A stretch of DNA of 6,222 nt from Bacillota bacterium (GTDB taxonomy: Bacteria > Bacillota > Limnochordia > JAAZLZ01). This document shows positions 1-5,375 of this stretch, one piece after another. The stretch covers positions 1-6,222 of the forward strand of contig JAAZLZ010000118.1 of the NCBI GenBank assembly GCA_012799075.1. Reading direction: 5' to 3'. The translations under genes were made by a program, and so were the position numbers. Within the stretch, counting starts at the first letter, position 1. Every line of letters begins with the position of its first letter. The notes beneath the pieces were generated by a model. The model was not told the DNA's origin, did not search any database, and saw nothing but the letters and a program-made list of their open reading frames with translations.

Positions 1-126
1 AGCGGAGGCGGTACGCGCCTGACGGAAGAGGGACGCCGCTTCCTTAAGAGATACGTGGAGTTTCAGCGTCAAGTAGAGGCCGCAGCCGGGAAGCTGTTCG
101 CAGAGATTTTCGAGGATGCGCCTTGA
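1..126 (+). CDS. C-terminal end of a ModE-like winged-helix regulator (5' truncated)
   Basis: The frame is open from the first base and gives 41 residues before a TGA stop; the start lies outside the window. The visible part begins SGGGTRLTEEGRRFLKRY and runs into an amphipathic helix ending FEDAP. A glycine-rich loop followed by (T/A)(R/K)LTxEGxxLLxxY is the wing and C-terminal helix of the LysR/ModE-type winged-helix domain. In short ModE-like proteins of anaerobes this domain is nearly the whole protein. Such proteins are usually molybdate-linked or otherwise uncharacterised DNA-binding regulators. No molybdate-binding domain follows, so this would be the DNA-binding-only type. It sits 141 bp upstream of the TRAP operon on the same strand and could regulate it, but nothing in the sequence proves this. 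A LysR-family fragment is an alternative, but the stop right after the first long helix argues against a full LysR protein. Confidence 0.72.
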   Translation, partial: SGGGTRLTEEGRRFLKRYVEFQRQVEAAAGKLFAEIFEDAP

Positions 127-267
127 TAACGGCGCTGCCGAATTAACTGAAAAGGGGGGCGATGGATGCATAGGCCAAGTAATGCGACAAAATGATGGAG
201 TATTGGGAAGGTTGTGCCCGAACAATTGGCTTGTTGGGGAATCTTCTAAATGAAGAGGGGGAAGGAC
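127..267 (+). other. Intergenic leader upstream of the TRAP operon
   Basis: This 141-bp gap holds no convincing sigma-A promoter: I see no TTGACA-like and TATAAT-like pair at 16-18 bp spacing. It does contain a G-rich Shine-Dalgarno-like run (154-159) in front of very short reading frames at 162 and 166. It also contains two overlapping inverted repeats, TTGT-N6-ACAA (212-225) and AACAA-N5-TTGTT (221-235), which could be an operator or a small hairpin. The operon may be transcribed from here by a non-consensus promoter or from upstream with the ModE-like gene. Confidence 0.4.
255..261 (+). promoter_or_regulatory. Ribosome binding site that sets the dctP start
   Basis: GAGGGGG lies 6 nt before the ATG at 268. 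The in-frame ATG at 250 has only GGGGA 9 nt upstream, and using it would put six charged residues before a compact signal peptide. The 268 start is therefore preferred. Confidence 0.7.
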
Positions 268-1242
268 ATGAAGCGTTTGGGTTTCTTGGTGTTGGTCCTT
301 AGTCTGATGGTTGCCGTCGCGTCTGTTGGACAGGCTGCTCCCCTGGTATTTCGGTTCGCCACAGAGCATCCTCCCAATACTCCTGTATCCAAGTCAATGG
401 CCCATTTTGCTGATTTGATCAAGGAAAAGAGCGGCGGGTCGGTTGAAATAAGGCTGTATTACAGCGGCCAGCTGGGGGGCCACAAGGAGATCCTAGAGCA
501 AATGCGGATGGGCACCCTCGACATAGTCCACGTATCCACCGCGCACCTGGCCAGCTATGTTCCTGAGTTCGATGTCTATGCAATGCCCTTCTTGTTTCGC
601 AATACCAATCATTATTGGAATGTGCTGCGGGGCGAAATCGGTCAGAACCTTTTCGCGAAGTTGCCTCCGCACAACATCCGGGGCCTTGCCTACTATGATG
701 CCGGGTCTCGCAGCTTTTATGTGAAAGACCGCCCCATCAACAGTCCCAAGGACCTGCAGGGGCTGAAGGTGCGGGTAATGGGGACGCCTGTTATGCTCGA
801 GACCATGTGGGCCATGGGGGCTTCTCCGGTCAGCGTTTCCTTCAGTGAGGTATACAGTGCGCTTCAGTCGGGGGTCATCGATGGGGCGGAGAACAATCCC
901 CCCAGCGTGCTCAACATGAAGCACTATGAGGTGACCAAGTACTTTTCCCTCACAGAGCATATCAGCATTCCTGATGCGGCCGTCATTAACGCCAAGCTGT
1001 TTGACTCCCTGTCGCCTGAACTGCAGCAGCTCATTTTGGAAGCAGCCGCTGAAATGGAGAGCTTTCAAATCGAAACGTGGAACAAGGACGATGAAGCTGC
1101 CCTTGAGACCATCCGACAAGCGGGAGTTAACATCAATAGCCCGGACAAGGGACCGTTCATTGAGGCTGTACGACCAGTGTACGATAAGTTTGCTTCCCAA
1201 TTCGGCGGTTTAGTCGAAGCGATCCAGGCTGTTGCTGATTAA
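268..1242 (+). CDS. dctP: TRAP transporter solute-binding protein, DctP family
   Basis: This is the extracytoplasmic receptor of a tripartite ATP-independent periplasmic (TRAP) transporter. It binds an anionic solute, typically an organic acid, and delivers it to DctQM. The 324-residue length is normal for the family. A signal peptide covers about residues 1-24: MKR, then a hydrophobic stretch, then VGQAA before the mature PLVFRFATEH. Family landmarks include FATEHPPNTP (29-38), SGQLGGHKEILEQM (66-79), YAMPFLF (104-110) and LQGLKVRVMGTP (163-174). Arg169 matches the near-invariant arginine that pairs with the substrate carboxylate in DctP and SiaP proteins. Arg148 is at about the spacing of the second basic ligand. 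QSGVIDGAENN (200-210) is also typical. The signal peptide has no lipobox cysteine, so in a monoderm it may need another way of staying near the membrane. The ligand cannot be named from sequence. It is the first gene of the dctPQM operon. Confidence 0.93.
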   Translation: MKRLGFLVLVLSLMVAVASVGQAAPLVFRFATEHPPNTPVSKSMAHFADLIKEKSGGSVEIRLYYSGQLGGHKEILEQMRMGTLDIVHVSTAHLASYVPEFDVYAMPFLFRNTNHYWNVLRGEIGQNLFAKLPPHNIRGLAYYDAGSRSFYVKDRPINSPKDLQGLKVRVMGTPVMLETMWAMGASPVSVSFSEVYSALQSGVIDGAENNPPSVLNMKHYEVTKYFSLTEHISIPDAAVINAKLFDSLSPELQQLILEAAAEMESFQIETWNKDDEAALETIRQAGVNINSPDKGPFIEAVRPVYDKFASQFGGLVEAIQAVAD

Positions 1243-1248
1243 TGACCG

Positions 1249-1270
1249 GGCCCGGGTTTCCCCCCGGGCC
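1249..1270 (+). terminator. GC-rich intercistronic hairpin between dctP and dctQ
   Basis: GGCCCGGG (1249-1256) and CCCGGGCC (1263-1270) form a perfect 8-bp, all-GC stem with a 6-nt loop. Only three T residues follow before the dctQ ribosome binding site, so it is at best a partial terminator. It starts 7 nt after the dctP stop. Such a hairpin could protect the dctP 3' end or attenuate transcription, so that the binding protein is made in excess over the membrane subunits. That role is inference. Confidence 0.65.
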
Positions 1271-1273
1271 TTT

Positions 1274-1280
1274 GAGGGGG
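1274..1280 (+). promoter_or_regulatory. Ribosome binding site for the dctQ TTG start
   Basis: GAGGGGG is placed 7 nt before TTG at 1288. The first in-frame ATG, at 1315, has only a weak G-run 2-3 nt upstream. The TTG is therefore the better start. The motif begins 3 nt after the intercistronic hairpin. Confidence 0.6.
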
Positions 1281-1287
1281 TGTCTAC

Positions 1288-1818
1288 TTGCAGCCCGCAG
1301 ATAGACCTAGGGGCATGGTGGAGACGATCGGAACGAGTTACACTCGCTTGATTGATATGCTTGAACGGTTGCTTAAGGCCGTTGTCGTCATGATTCTTGC
1401 CGTCTTGGGAGCAATTCTGTTCTCCCAAGTGTTCACCCGCTACGTACTCAGCTTTTCCGTTTCTTGGTCCGAGGAGCTTTCCCGGTATCTTTTGGTTTGG
1501 CTGAGTCTGTTGGGGGCCTCCATGGCCTTCAGGAAAAGGGAGCACATTGCTGTTCAATTGGCGAACTACTACTTGGGTGCAAGGGCCAACCATGTGATTA
1601 ACCTGTTTGTCGATCTGATGATAATGACTTTCGCCTGGACCTTGATTAAGTACGGCCGGATGCTTGTGGAGCAGAACATGGCCCAGTACTCTTGGGCCGT
1701 TCCCTGGCTTCCCATCGGGATGATTTATTCTGCTCTGCCGGTCAGCGGCTGGCTCACCCTCCTTATCGTCTTAGAGCGTCTGTTTGCTGACCTTCAGCTG
1801 TTTGTGCGAGGAGAGTAG
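1288..1818 (+). CDS. dctQ: TRAP transporter small membrane subunit, DctQ family
   Basis: This is the small integral-membrane subunit of the TRAP transporter. It pairs with DctM and helps stabilise it and dock the solute-binding protein. The product has 176 residues, a normal length, with four predicted membrane helices at about 32-52, 62-81, 102-121 and 140-162. Family signatures are clear: WSEELSRY (60-67) at the start of helix 2, WLSLLGAS (71-78), and FRKREHIAV (81-89), with the basic loop and His-Ile that mark DctQ proteins. The start is taken as TTG at 1288 on the strength of its ribosome binding site. ATG at 1315 would shorten the protein by nine residues and cannot be excluded. The stop at 1816-1818 lies 2 nt before the dctM start, and the dctM ribosome binding site is inside the dctQ end, so translation is probably coupled. 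Confidence 0.9.
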   Translation: MQPADRPRGMVETIGTSYTRLIDMLERLLKAVVVMILAVLGAILFSQVFTRYVLSFSVSWSEELSRYLLVWLSLLGASMAFRKREHIAVQLANYYLGARANHVINLFVDLMIMTFAWTLIKYGRMLVEQNMAQYSWAVPWLPIGMIYSALPVSGWLTLLIVLERLFADLQLFVRGE

Positions 1819-1820
1819 CC

Positions 1821-3101
1821 ATGGCAAGTTTCGCGATGATCTTCAGCTTCTTGGTATTCATGTTCTTGAGCGTTCCCATTTCCGTTTCGCTGGCCTTGTC
1901 AGCGAGTCTGGCTGTCTATCTGTTGGACTTCCCCCTGGTGGTAGTGACCCAAAGGATCTTCAACGGCATCGATTCTTTCCCGTTGCTGGCGATACCCTTT
2001 TTTATCTTGACGGGACTTGTTTTGGGGACAGGGACGACGGCAAAAAGACTGGTCTCCCTGTCCAATGTGATTGTCGGCCGGATGAGGGGCGGTCTGGCCA
2101 TGGTTAATATCGTGGCCAGCATGTTTTTTGCCGGGATATCCGGCTCGGCGGTAGCGGACACGTCATCGATAGGATCCCTGCTGATTCCCATCATGAAGGA
2201 AAAAGGCTATGATGAAGATTTCACCGTGGCTGTCACCGTCACCTCATCGACCATTGGCCTGATTATTCCCCCAAGCAACTCGATGATTGTGTACTCGATG
2301 GTTGCCGGGGGCATTTCCATTGGGTCCTTGTTCTTGGCAGGAGTGATCCCAGGCATCCTGGTGGGCATCTCGCTAATGATTGTCAGCTACATCATCTCCG
2401 TCCGGCGGGATTATCCCAAGGAAGACCCGATTTCCTCTTCCAAGGCCTGGGAAATCATCAAGGAAGCCTTCCCGGCCCTTCTGACAGTGATCATTATCCT
2501 TGGGGGCATCATCGGCGGGATGTTTACCGCAACCGAAGCGGCGGTGGTGGCGGCAGCCTATTCCATCGTGTTAGCTGTGTTTGTCTATCGGGAGGTGGGT
2601 TTTCGGGAACTGGCTGACATTTTCTATCAATGCACTTGTACAACGGCCATTGTCATGCTTTTACTGGGCGCATCCACGGCCTTTGCCTGGGTGATGGCCT
2701 TTGAGGGAATTCCAACCCGCATTGCCTCAGCCATCCTGGGCATCACCGACAACCCGTACATTCTGCTCCTTTTGATCAATATTCTTCTGCTGTTTGTTGG
2801 CCTTTTCATGGATTTGACCCCAGCCATGCTAATCTTCACACCGATTTTGCTGCCCATTGCCACCAGCATCGGCCTTAGCCCGATTCATTTTGGCATCATC
2901 ATGCTGATCAACCTATGCATTGGACTTTGCACACCTCCTGTGGGAGCTGTGCTATTCGTTGGTTGCGCCATCGCGAGGGTGCCGATGACTTCCATTATTA
3001 GGCCCCTGGTTCTTCTATTGCTGCCAATGGTTGGCGTCTTGCTTTTGGTCACCTATGTGCCGGCCATTTCCATGTTCTTGCCAGGGCTTCTGATGAAATG
3101 A
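1821..3101 (+). CDS. dctM: TRAP transporter large membrane subunit, DctM family
   Basis: This is the transport-catalysing subunit of the TRAP system, a member of the ion transporter superfamily. It moves the solute inward with sodium or proton co-transport using an elevator mechanism. The product has 426 residues, the usual length, and is strongly hydrophobic along its whole length with about 11-13 membrane segments or hairpins. Conserved motifs are FFAGISGSAVADTSSIG (102-118), the first re-entrant hairpin; GLIIPPSNSMIVY (146-158); GGMFTATEAAVVAA (232-245); GLFMDLTPAMLIFTPILLP (327-345), the second hairpin; and GLCTPPVGAVLFV (368-380). The start ATG follows the dctQ stop by 2 nt, with AGGAG (1809-1813) 7 nt upstream. 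No key motif is missing and it looks intact. It is the last gene of the operon; a hairpin follows immediately, and the next gene is convergent. Confidence 0.95.
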   Translation: MASFAMIFSFLVFMFLSVPISVSLALSASLAVYLLDFPLVVVTQRIFNGIDSFPLLAIPFFILTGLVLGTGTTAKRLVSLSNVIVGRMRGGLAMVNIVASMFFAGISGSAVADTSSIGSLLIPIMKEKGYDEDFTVAVTVTSSTIGLIIPPSNSMIVYSMVAGGISIGSLFLAGVIPGILVGISLMIVSYIISVRRDYPKEDPISSSKAWEIIKEAFPALLTVIIILGGIIGGMFTATEAAVVAAAYSIVLAVFVYREVGFRELADIFYQCTCTTAIVMLLLGASTAFAWVMAFEGIPTRIASAILGITDNPYILLLLINILLLFVGLFMDLTPAMLIFTPILLPIATSIGLSPIHFGIIMLINLCIGLCTPPVGAVLFVGCAIARVPMTSIIRPLVLLLLPMVGVLLLVTYVPAISMFLPGLLMK

Positions 3102-3107
3102 TCCAAC

Positions 3108-3138
3108 AAGGCTGCAAGGGTTGAACCCCCGCAGCCTT
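3108..3138. terminator. Bidirectional terminator between dctM and the convergent arsR-type gene
   Basis: AAGGCTGC (3108-3115) pairs perfectly with GCAGCCTT (3131-3138). An inner GGGT/ACCC pairing (3119-3122 region) can extend the stem. On the plus strand a T-rich tract (TTTCTATCGTTCCTCTT) follows. On the minus strand TTGTTGGATC follows, which is less T-rich. The position, 7 nt after the dctM stop and just past the arsR stop, suits termination of both converging transcripts. Confidence 0.75.
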
Positions 3139-3139
3139 T

Positions 3140-3499
3140 CTATCGTTCCTCTTCGAAGTGCTCTTGCGCCTGGCGAATCAGCTCAAGGATATGGGAATCG
3201 GCTAGGGAATAAAAGACCATTCGTCCTTCACGGCGATGCTTGACCAGCCGCATGGTGCGGAGGAGGCGAAGATGGTGGGATATGGCTGGTAGACTCATGT
3301 CGAGGATGGTAGCCAAGTCACAGACGCAAAACTCCTCTTCGGCCAAGAGATACAAGATCTTAGTCCTGGTTTCATCGCCGAGGACCTTAAAAAGCTCTGA
3401 TAGTCCTGCAACCTCCAACACCCGGTCCTGGTAGCGGGCCACCTTATCTTGATGGGGACAATAGGTATCACACAGGTCCTGCCGGGCCTTCTCGGACAT
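3140..3499 (-). CDS. ArsR/SmtB-family metal-sensing repressor, CadC-like
   Basis: This is a small winged-helix repressor that leaves its operator when it binds metal. The product has 119 residues. The recognition helix region is SLPAISHHLRLLRTMRLV (69-86), and the wing is HRREGRMVFYSL (89-99 region). The metal box FCVCDLA (57-63) gives Cys58 and Cys60. Two more cysteines near the N-terminus, Cys10 and Cys14 in LCDTYCPH, complete a CadC-type four-cysteine alpha3N site, which senses Cd, Pb or Zn in that family. The C-terminal helix carries Asp101, His103, His114 and Glu117. This is the exact spacing of the alpha5 zinc site of SmtB and CadC, so both site types are kept. ATG at 3497-3499 has GGGGGGAG 5 nt upstream. 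It has its own promoter and operator and probably represses itself. No efflux ATPase or other metal gene is adjacent. A redox or persulfide-sensing role is possible but less likely. Confidence 0.9.
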   Translation of the reverse strand: MSEKARQDLCDTYCPHQDKVARYQDRVLEVAGLSELFKVLGDETRTKILYLLAEEEFCVCDLATILDMSLPAISHHLRLLRTMRLVKHRREGRMVFYSLADSHILELIRQAQEHFEEER

Positions 3500-3504
3500 A
3501 ACAA

Positions 3505-3512
3505 CTCCCCCC
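3505..3512 (-). promoter_or_regulatory. Ribosome binding site of the arsR-type gene
   Basis: Read on the minus strand, GGGGGGAG lies 5 nt before the ATG. It supports this start over any upstream frame. Confidence 0.65.
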
Positions 3513-3522
3513 TATGGGAAAC

Positions 3523-3542
3523 AGTTAAGCAAATGCTTAACT
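3523..3542. promoter_or_regulatory. Inverted-repeat operator for the ArsR/CadC-like repressor
   Basis: AGTTAAGCAAATGCTTAACT is a perfect 9-2-9 inverted repeat. The two centre bases are the only unpaired positions. It resembles the imperfect 12-2-12 palindromes bound by SmtB/ArsR repressors. It begins 2 nt downstream of the -10 element and covers the predicted transcription start (about 3538), the position expected for self-repression by the gene 24 nt downstream. Binding by this protein is inference. Confidence 0.8.
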
Positions 3543-3544
3543 AT

Positions 3545-3573
3545 ACTATAGACCTGCCCTTGGGGGATGTCAA
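3545..3573 (-). promoter_or_regulatory. Sigma-A type promoter of the arsR-type gene
   Basis: On the minus strand a perfect -35 TTGACA (3568-3573) and -10 TATAGT (3545-3550) are separated by exactly 17 bp. The -35 overlaps the TGA stop of the upstream acetate kinase gene. The operator lies directly downstream. This promoter makes the repressor gene independent of acetate kinase transcription, although no terminator separates the two, so read-through is possible. Confidence 0.88.
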
Positions 3574-4757
3574 CGGTGAGCCTGCCAGTATTCCCAGGCC
3601 TGACGACCAACGATGATTTCCTCGTTGGTCCTGAGGACTGCAACCCGGACTTGTGAGGCCGGGGTGCTAATCAAGGCATCACCCCTGCATCCACGGTTCT
3701 TGCCGGGATCCAACTCAACTCCCAGCCAGTCAAGGCCCTGACAAACGGCCTCTCGGACCAAGGGGCTGTTTTCCCCGATTCCTCCAGTGAAGACCAGGAC
3801 ATCAAGACCCTCTAGGGGGATCATGAAGGCCCCAATGTACTTCTTGATGCTGTAGCAAAAGGCGTCAAGGGCCAAACGGGCTCGTTTGTCTCCCTTGCCG
3901 GCAGCCTCTTCGATGTCGCGCAGATCGCCCCCCTTAATGCCGGAAATGCCTGCCAGGCCGGATTCTTTGTTCATCATCTGTCTAGTTTCTTCCAGAGTGC
4001 AGATGTTGTTTGCCAGGAGGAAGTATAATACCTCAGGGTCAAAATCCCCCGGTCGGGTGGACATCATGGTGCCTGACTGGGGAGTGTAGCCGCTGCTGAT
4101 GTCGATGGCAATGCCGTTTTTGATGGCAGCTACGCTAGTGCCGCTGCCAAGATGGCACGAAATGAGCTTCATGTTGGGTGCTCCTAGGAATTCACCGACC
4201 CGTTGGGCGATGAACCGGTGGGATGCTCCGTGAAACCCATATTTCCTCAACCCATATTTTTCCGCCAAAGCCCAAGGCAGCCCGTAAACCGCGGCATAAT
4301 CGGGAATGGTTGCGTGAAAGCCTGTCTCAAAGACTCCGATTTGGCAGACATCGGGGGCTAGCTCGCCAAGGGCCTTGATTCCCTGTAAAGCGGGGGGATT
4401 GTGGACTGAGGCCACAGTAGCCATGGCGGCAATCTCGTCAATGGCCTTTTCCGTTAGAAACTCCACCGGCCCTAGACGCGGTCCCCCGTGAATGAGCTTG
4501 TGGGCCGCAATTGACAGGGGCTGGCCTGTTCTGTCCAGCTCTTCCTGAAGCCGTGCAAGAATGATCCTTAGACCCTCAAGGTGGGTTTCGATGGGCATCT
4601 TCTCTTGGAATTTGCCCTGGGGGTTGATATGGGTGAAGGTGCAATGGTCAAGTCCAAGGCCGTCCACGCTTCCTTGGGCAACGGCTGTTTCTTCCGGCAT
4701 ATCGTAAAGAGTGTACTTAATCGATGAACCACCTGAGTTCAAAACAAGGACAAGCAA
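3570..4757 (-). CDS. ackA: Divergent acetate kinase (acetate/propionate kinase family)
   Basis: This ASKHA-fold cytoplasmic enzyme exchanges phosphate between acetate (or a related acid) and ATP, normally the ATP-yielding last step of fermentation. I start it at TTG 4757, 8 nt after GGGGGG; this gives 395 residues beginning MLVLVLNSGGSSIKY, the normal N-terminus. The longer frame to 4823 would begin in the tail of the upstream terminator. Family motifs in order are LNSGGSSIK (6-14), HGG (90-92), HNPP (119-122), FETGFH (143-148), KYGFHGASHRF (172-182), HLGSGTS (202-208), STRPGD (233-238), FTGGIGEN (323-330) and TNEE (377-380). The active-site histidine (180) and the arginine of STRPGD (235) are kept. 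Compared with the Methanosarcina enzyme, Arg91 is Lys87, Asp148 is Glu144 and Asn211 is Ser205. No phosphotransacetylase gene adjoins it. Acetate specificity is therefore not certain; another short acid is possible. Confidence 0.88.
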   Translation of the reverse strand: MLVLVLNSGGSSIKYTLYDMPEETAVAQGSVDGLGLDHCTFTHINPQGKFQEKMPIETHLEGLRIILARLQEELDRTGQPLSIAAHKLIHGGPRLGPVEFLTEKAIDEIAAMATVASVHNPPALQGIKALGELAPDVCQIGVFETGFHATIPDYAAVYGLPWALAEKYGLRKYGFHGASHRFIAQRVGEFLGAPNMKLISCHLGSGTSVAAIKNGIAIDISSGYTPQSGTMMSTRPGDFDPEVLYFLLANNICTLEETRQMMNKESGLAGISGIKGGDLRDIEEAAGKGDKRARLALDAFCYSIKKYIGAFMIPLEGLDVLVFTGGIGENSPLVREAVCQGLDWLGVELDPGKNRGCRGDALISTPASQVRVAVLRTNEEIIVGRQAWEYWQAHR

Positions 4758-4765
4758 CGTGCGAT

Positions 4766-4771
4766 CCCCCC
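4766..4771 (-). promoter_or_regulatory. Ribosome binding site that sets the acetate kinase start
   Basis: Minus-strand GGGGGG lies 8 nt before TTG 4757. That TTG falls exactly where acetate kinases normally begin. The alternative TTG at 4821-4823 has no comparable site and would add 22 residues of unrelated sequence. Confidence 0.65.
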
Positions 4772-4830
4772 ATAGGTGCTTTTCGCAGGCTCTTTTCGTC
4801 CACGAATAGGGGAATTCCTGCAAAGGGAAA

Positions 4831-4852
4831 GGGCCGTCCTCTAGGACGGCCC
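4831..4852 (-). terminator. Intrinsic terminator after the cupin gene
   Basis: GGGCCGTCC (4831-4839) and GGACGGCCC (4844-4852) form a perfect 9-bp stem with a TCTA loop. On the minus strand it is followed by TTTCCCTTTG, an interrupted T-tract. It lies 7 nt past the cupin stop. It separates the cupin from acetate kinase, whose transcription must come either from about 4758-4830, where I see no clear promoter, or from read-through. Confidence 0.75.
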
Positions 4853-4859
4853 AGGGCTG

Positions 4860-5207
4860 CTACCACACTTCCGGGGGTGGAGCAAGGGAGCAGAGGATAA
4901 GCAGAGGTCGATTGCCGGTGTTTTTCTGCCCATGCCGGGCATTAGCAGGGATATAAACCGAAAGGAACTCTTCTAATTGGATTTCCTCATCCTCCAGGGT
5001 CATGACGCCCTCGCCTTCCATGACGAAATAAGCTTCTTCAAAGTCGTGCTGGTGAACAATGATCTCTTCCCCTGGATTAAGGATGCAGATGGATACCCCC
5101 AGGTTCTTCGAACCTGTGGTCATGGGATGGACCAAACGCTTGACCAAACCGCCTATTTTCCGATACTCGGGAGCCTCCAACACGGTGATCCATTTTTTCT
5201 TTTCCAC
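4860..5207 (-). CDS. Small single-domain cupin protein
   Basis: The product is a 115-residue cupin (double-stranded beta-helix) if it starts at GTG 5207. Cupin motif 1 is visible as PGEEIIVHQHDFEEAYFVMEG: HxH, three residues, Glu, then six residues and Gly. Motif 2 is IPANARHGQKN, with Pro and the third metal-binding His. The two His, the Glu and the last His form the usual 3-His/1-Glu metal site, so a bound divalent metal is likely. Small stand-alone cupins can be isomerases, dioxygenases, lyases or ligand sensors, and nothing here fixes the reaction or substrate. GTG is chosen because GGAGGGAG lies 8 nt upstream. A longer frame to an ATG at 5276 adds 23 residues (starting MHIHQID) without a good ribosome binding site. 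Terminators before and after it suggest a single-gene transcription unit. Confidence 0.82.
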   Translation of the reverse strand: MEKKKWITVLEAPEYRKIGGLVKRLVHPMTTGSKNLGVSICILNPGEEIIVHQHDFEEAYFVMEGEGVMTLEDEEIQLEEFLSVYIPANARHGQKNTGNRPLLILCSLAPPPEVW

Positions 5208-5330
5208 AGAGACATCTCCCTCCACGAGAATAGTGCCGATAAAACAAAGGCGATTATCGATTTGATGTATATGCATAAATTCTGCAAGTAAGGGCGAGAG
5301 TCCTGCAGTAGAGGAACGATCAGCAAAGAA
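5208..5330 (-). other. Leader region of the cupin gene
   Basis: This stretch between the DUF5320 terminator and the cupin start must hold the cupin promoter if that gene is not expressed by read-through. It is AT-rich around 5255-5285, with TATGCATA and GATAAT-like elements. I could not find a -35/-10 pair at acceptable spacing, so no promoter is called. Confidence 0.35.
5216..5223 (-). promoter_or_regulatory. Ribosome binding site that sets the cupin start
   Basis: Minus-strand GGAGGGAG lies 8 nt upstream of GTG 5205-5207. It is the strongest Shine-Dalgarno match in the cupin leader and is the main reason for preferring the 115-residue form. Confidence 0.65.
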
Positions 5331-5360
5331 GCGGGGCCGTCCAATTCAGGATGGCCCCGC
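5331..5360 (-). terminator. Intrinsic terminator after the DUF5320 gene
   Basis: GCGGGGCCGTCC (5331-5342) and GGATGGCCCCGC (5349-5360) form a 12-bp stem with one mismatch and a 6-nt loop. On the minus strand TTCTTTGCTG follows. It lies 15 nt past the DUF5320 stop. Its core is nearly the same as that of the terminator after the cupin gene. Confidence 0.78.
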
Positions 5361-5375
5361 CACGTTGTTCAGCAA

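Noticed and set aside
493..1200. Long open frame (235 codons) antisense to dctP
   Set aside because: It lies wholly inside dctP, has no recognisable domain and no ribosome binding site, and dctP is a clear family member. It is a shadow frame of GC-biased coding sequence.
1210..1593. Minus-strand open frame across the dctP-dctQ junction
   Set aside because: It is antisense to dctQ and to the intercistronic hairpin and matches no known protein. The family motifs are in the plus-strand frame.
3140..4757. Acetate kinase and the metal sensor as a functional operon
   Set aside because: The sensor gene has its own near-consensus promoter and operator, so the adjacency alone does not show that they work together.
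4821..4823. Upstream TTG as the acetate kinase start (417 residues)
   Set aside because: It sits in the T-tract of the cupin terminator, lacks a ribosome binding site, and adds sequence not seen in acetate kinases.
4977..5291. Plus-strand frame opposite the cupin gene
   Set aside because: The minus-strand frame has both cupin motifs. The plus-strand product has no recognisable features.
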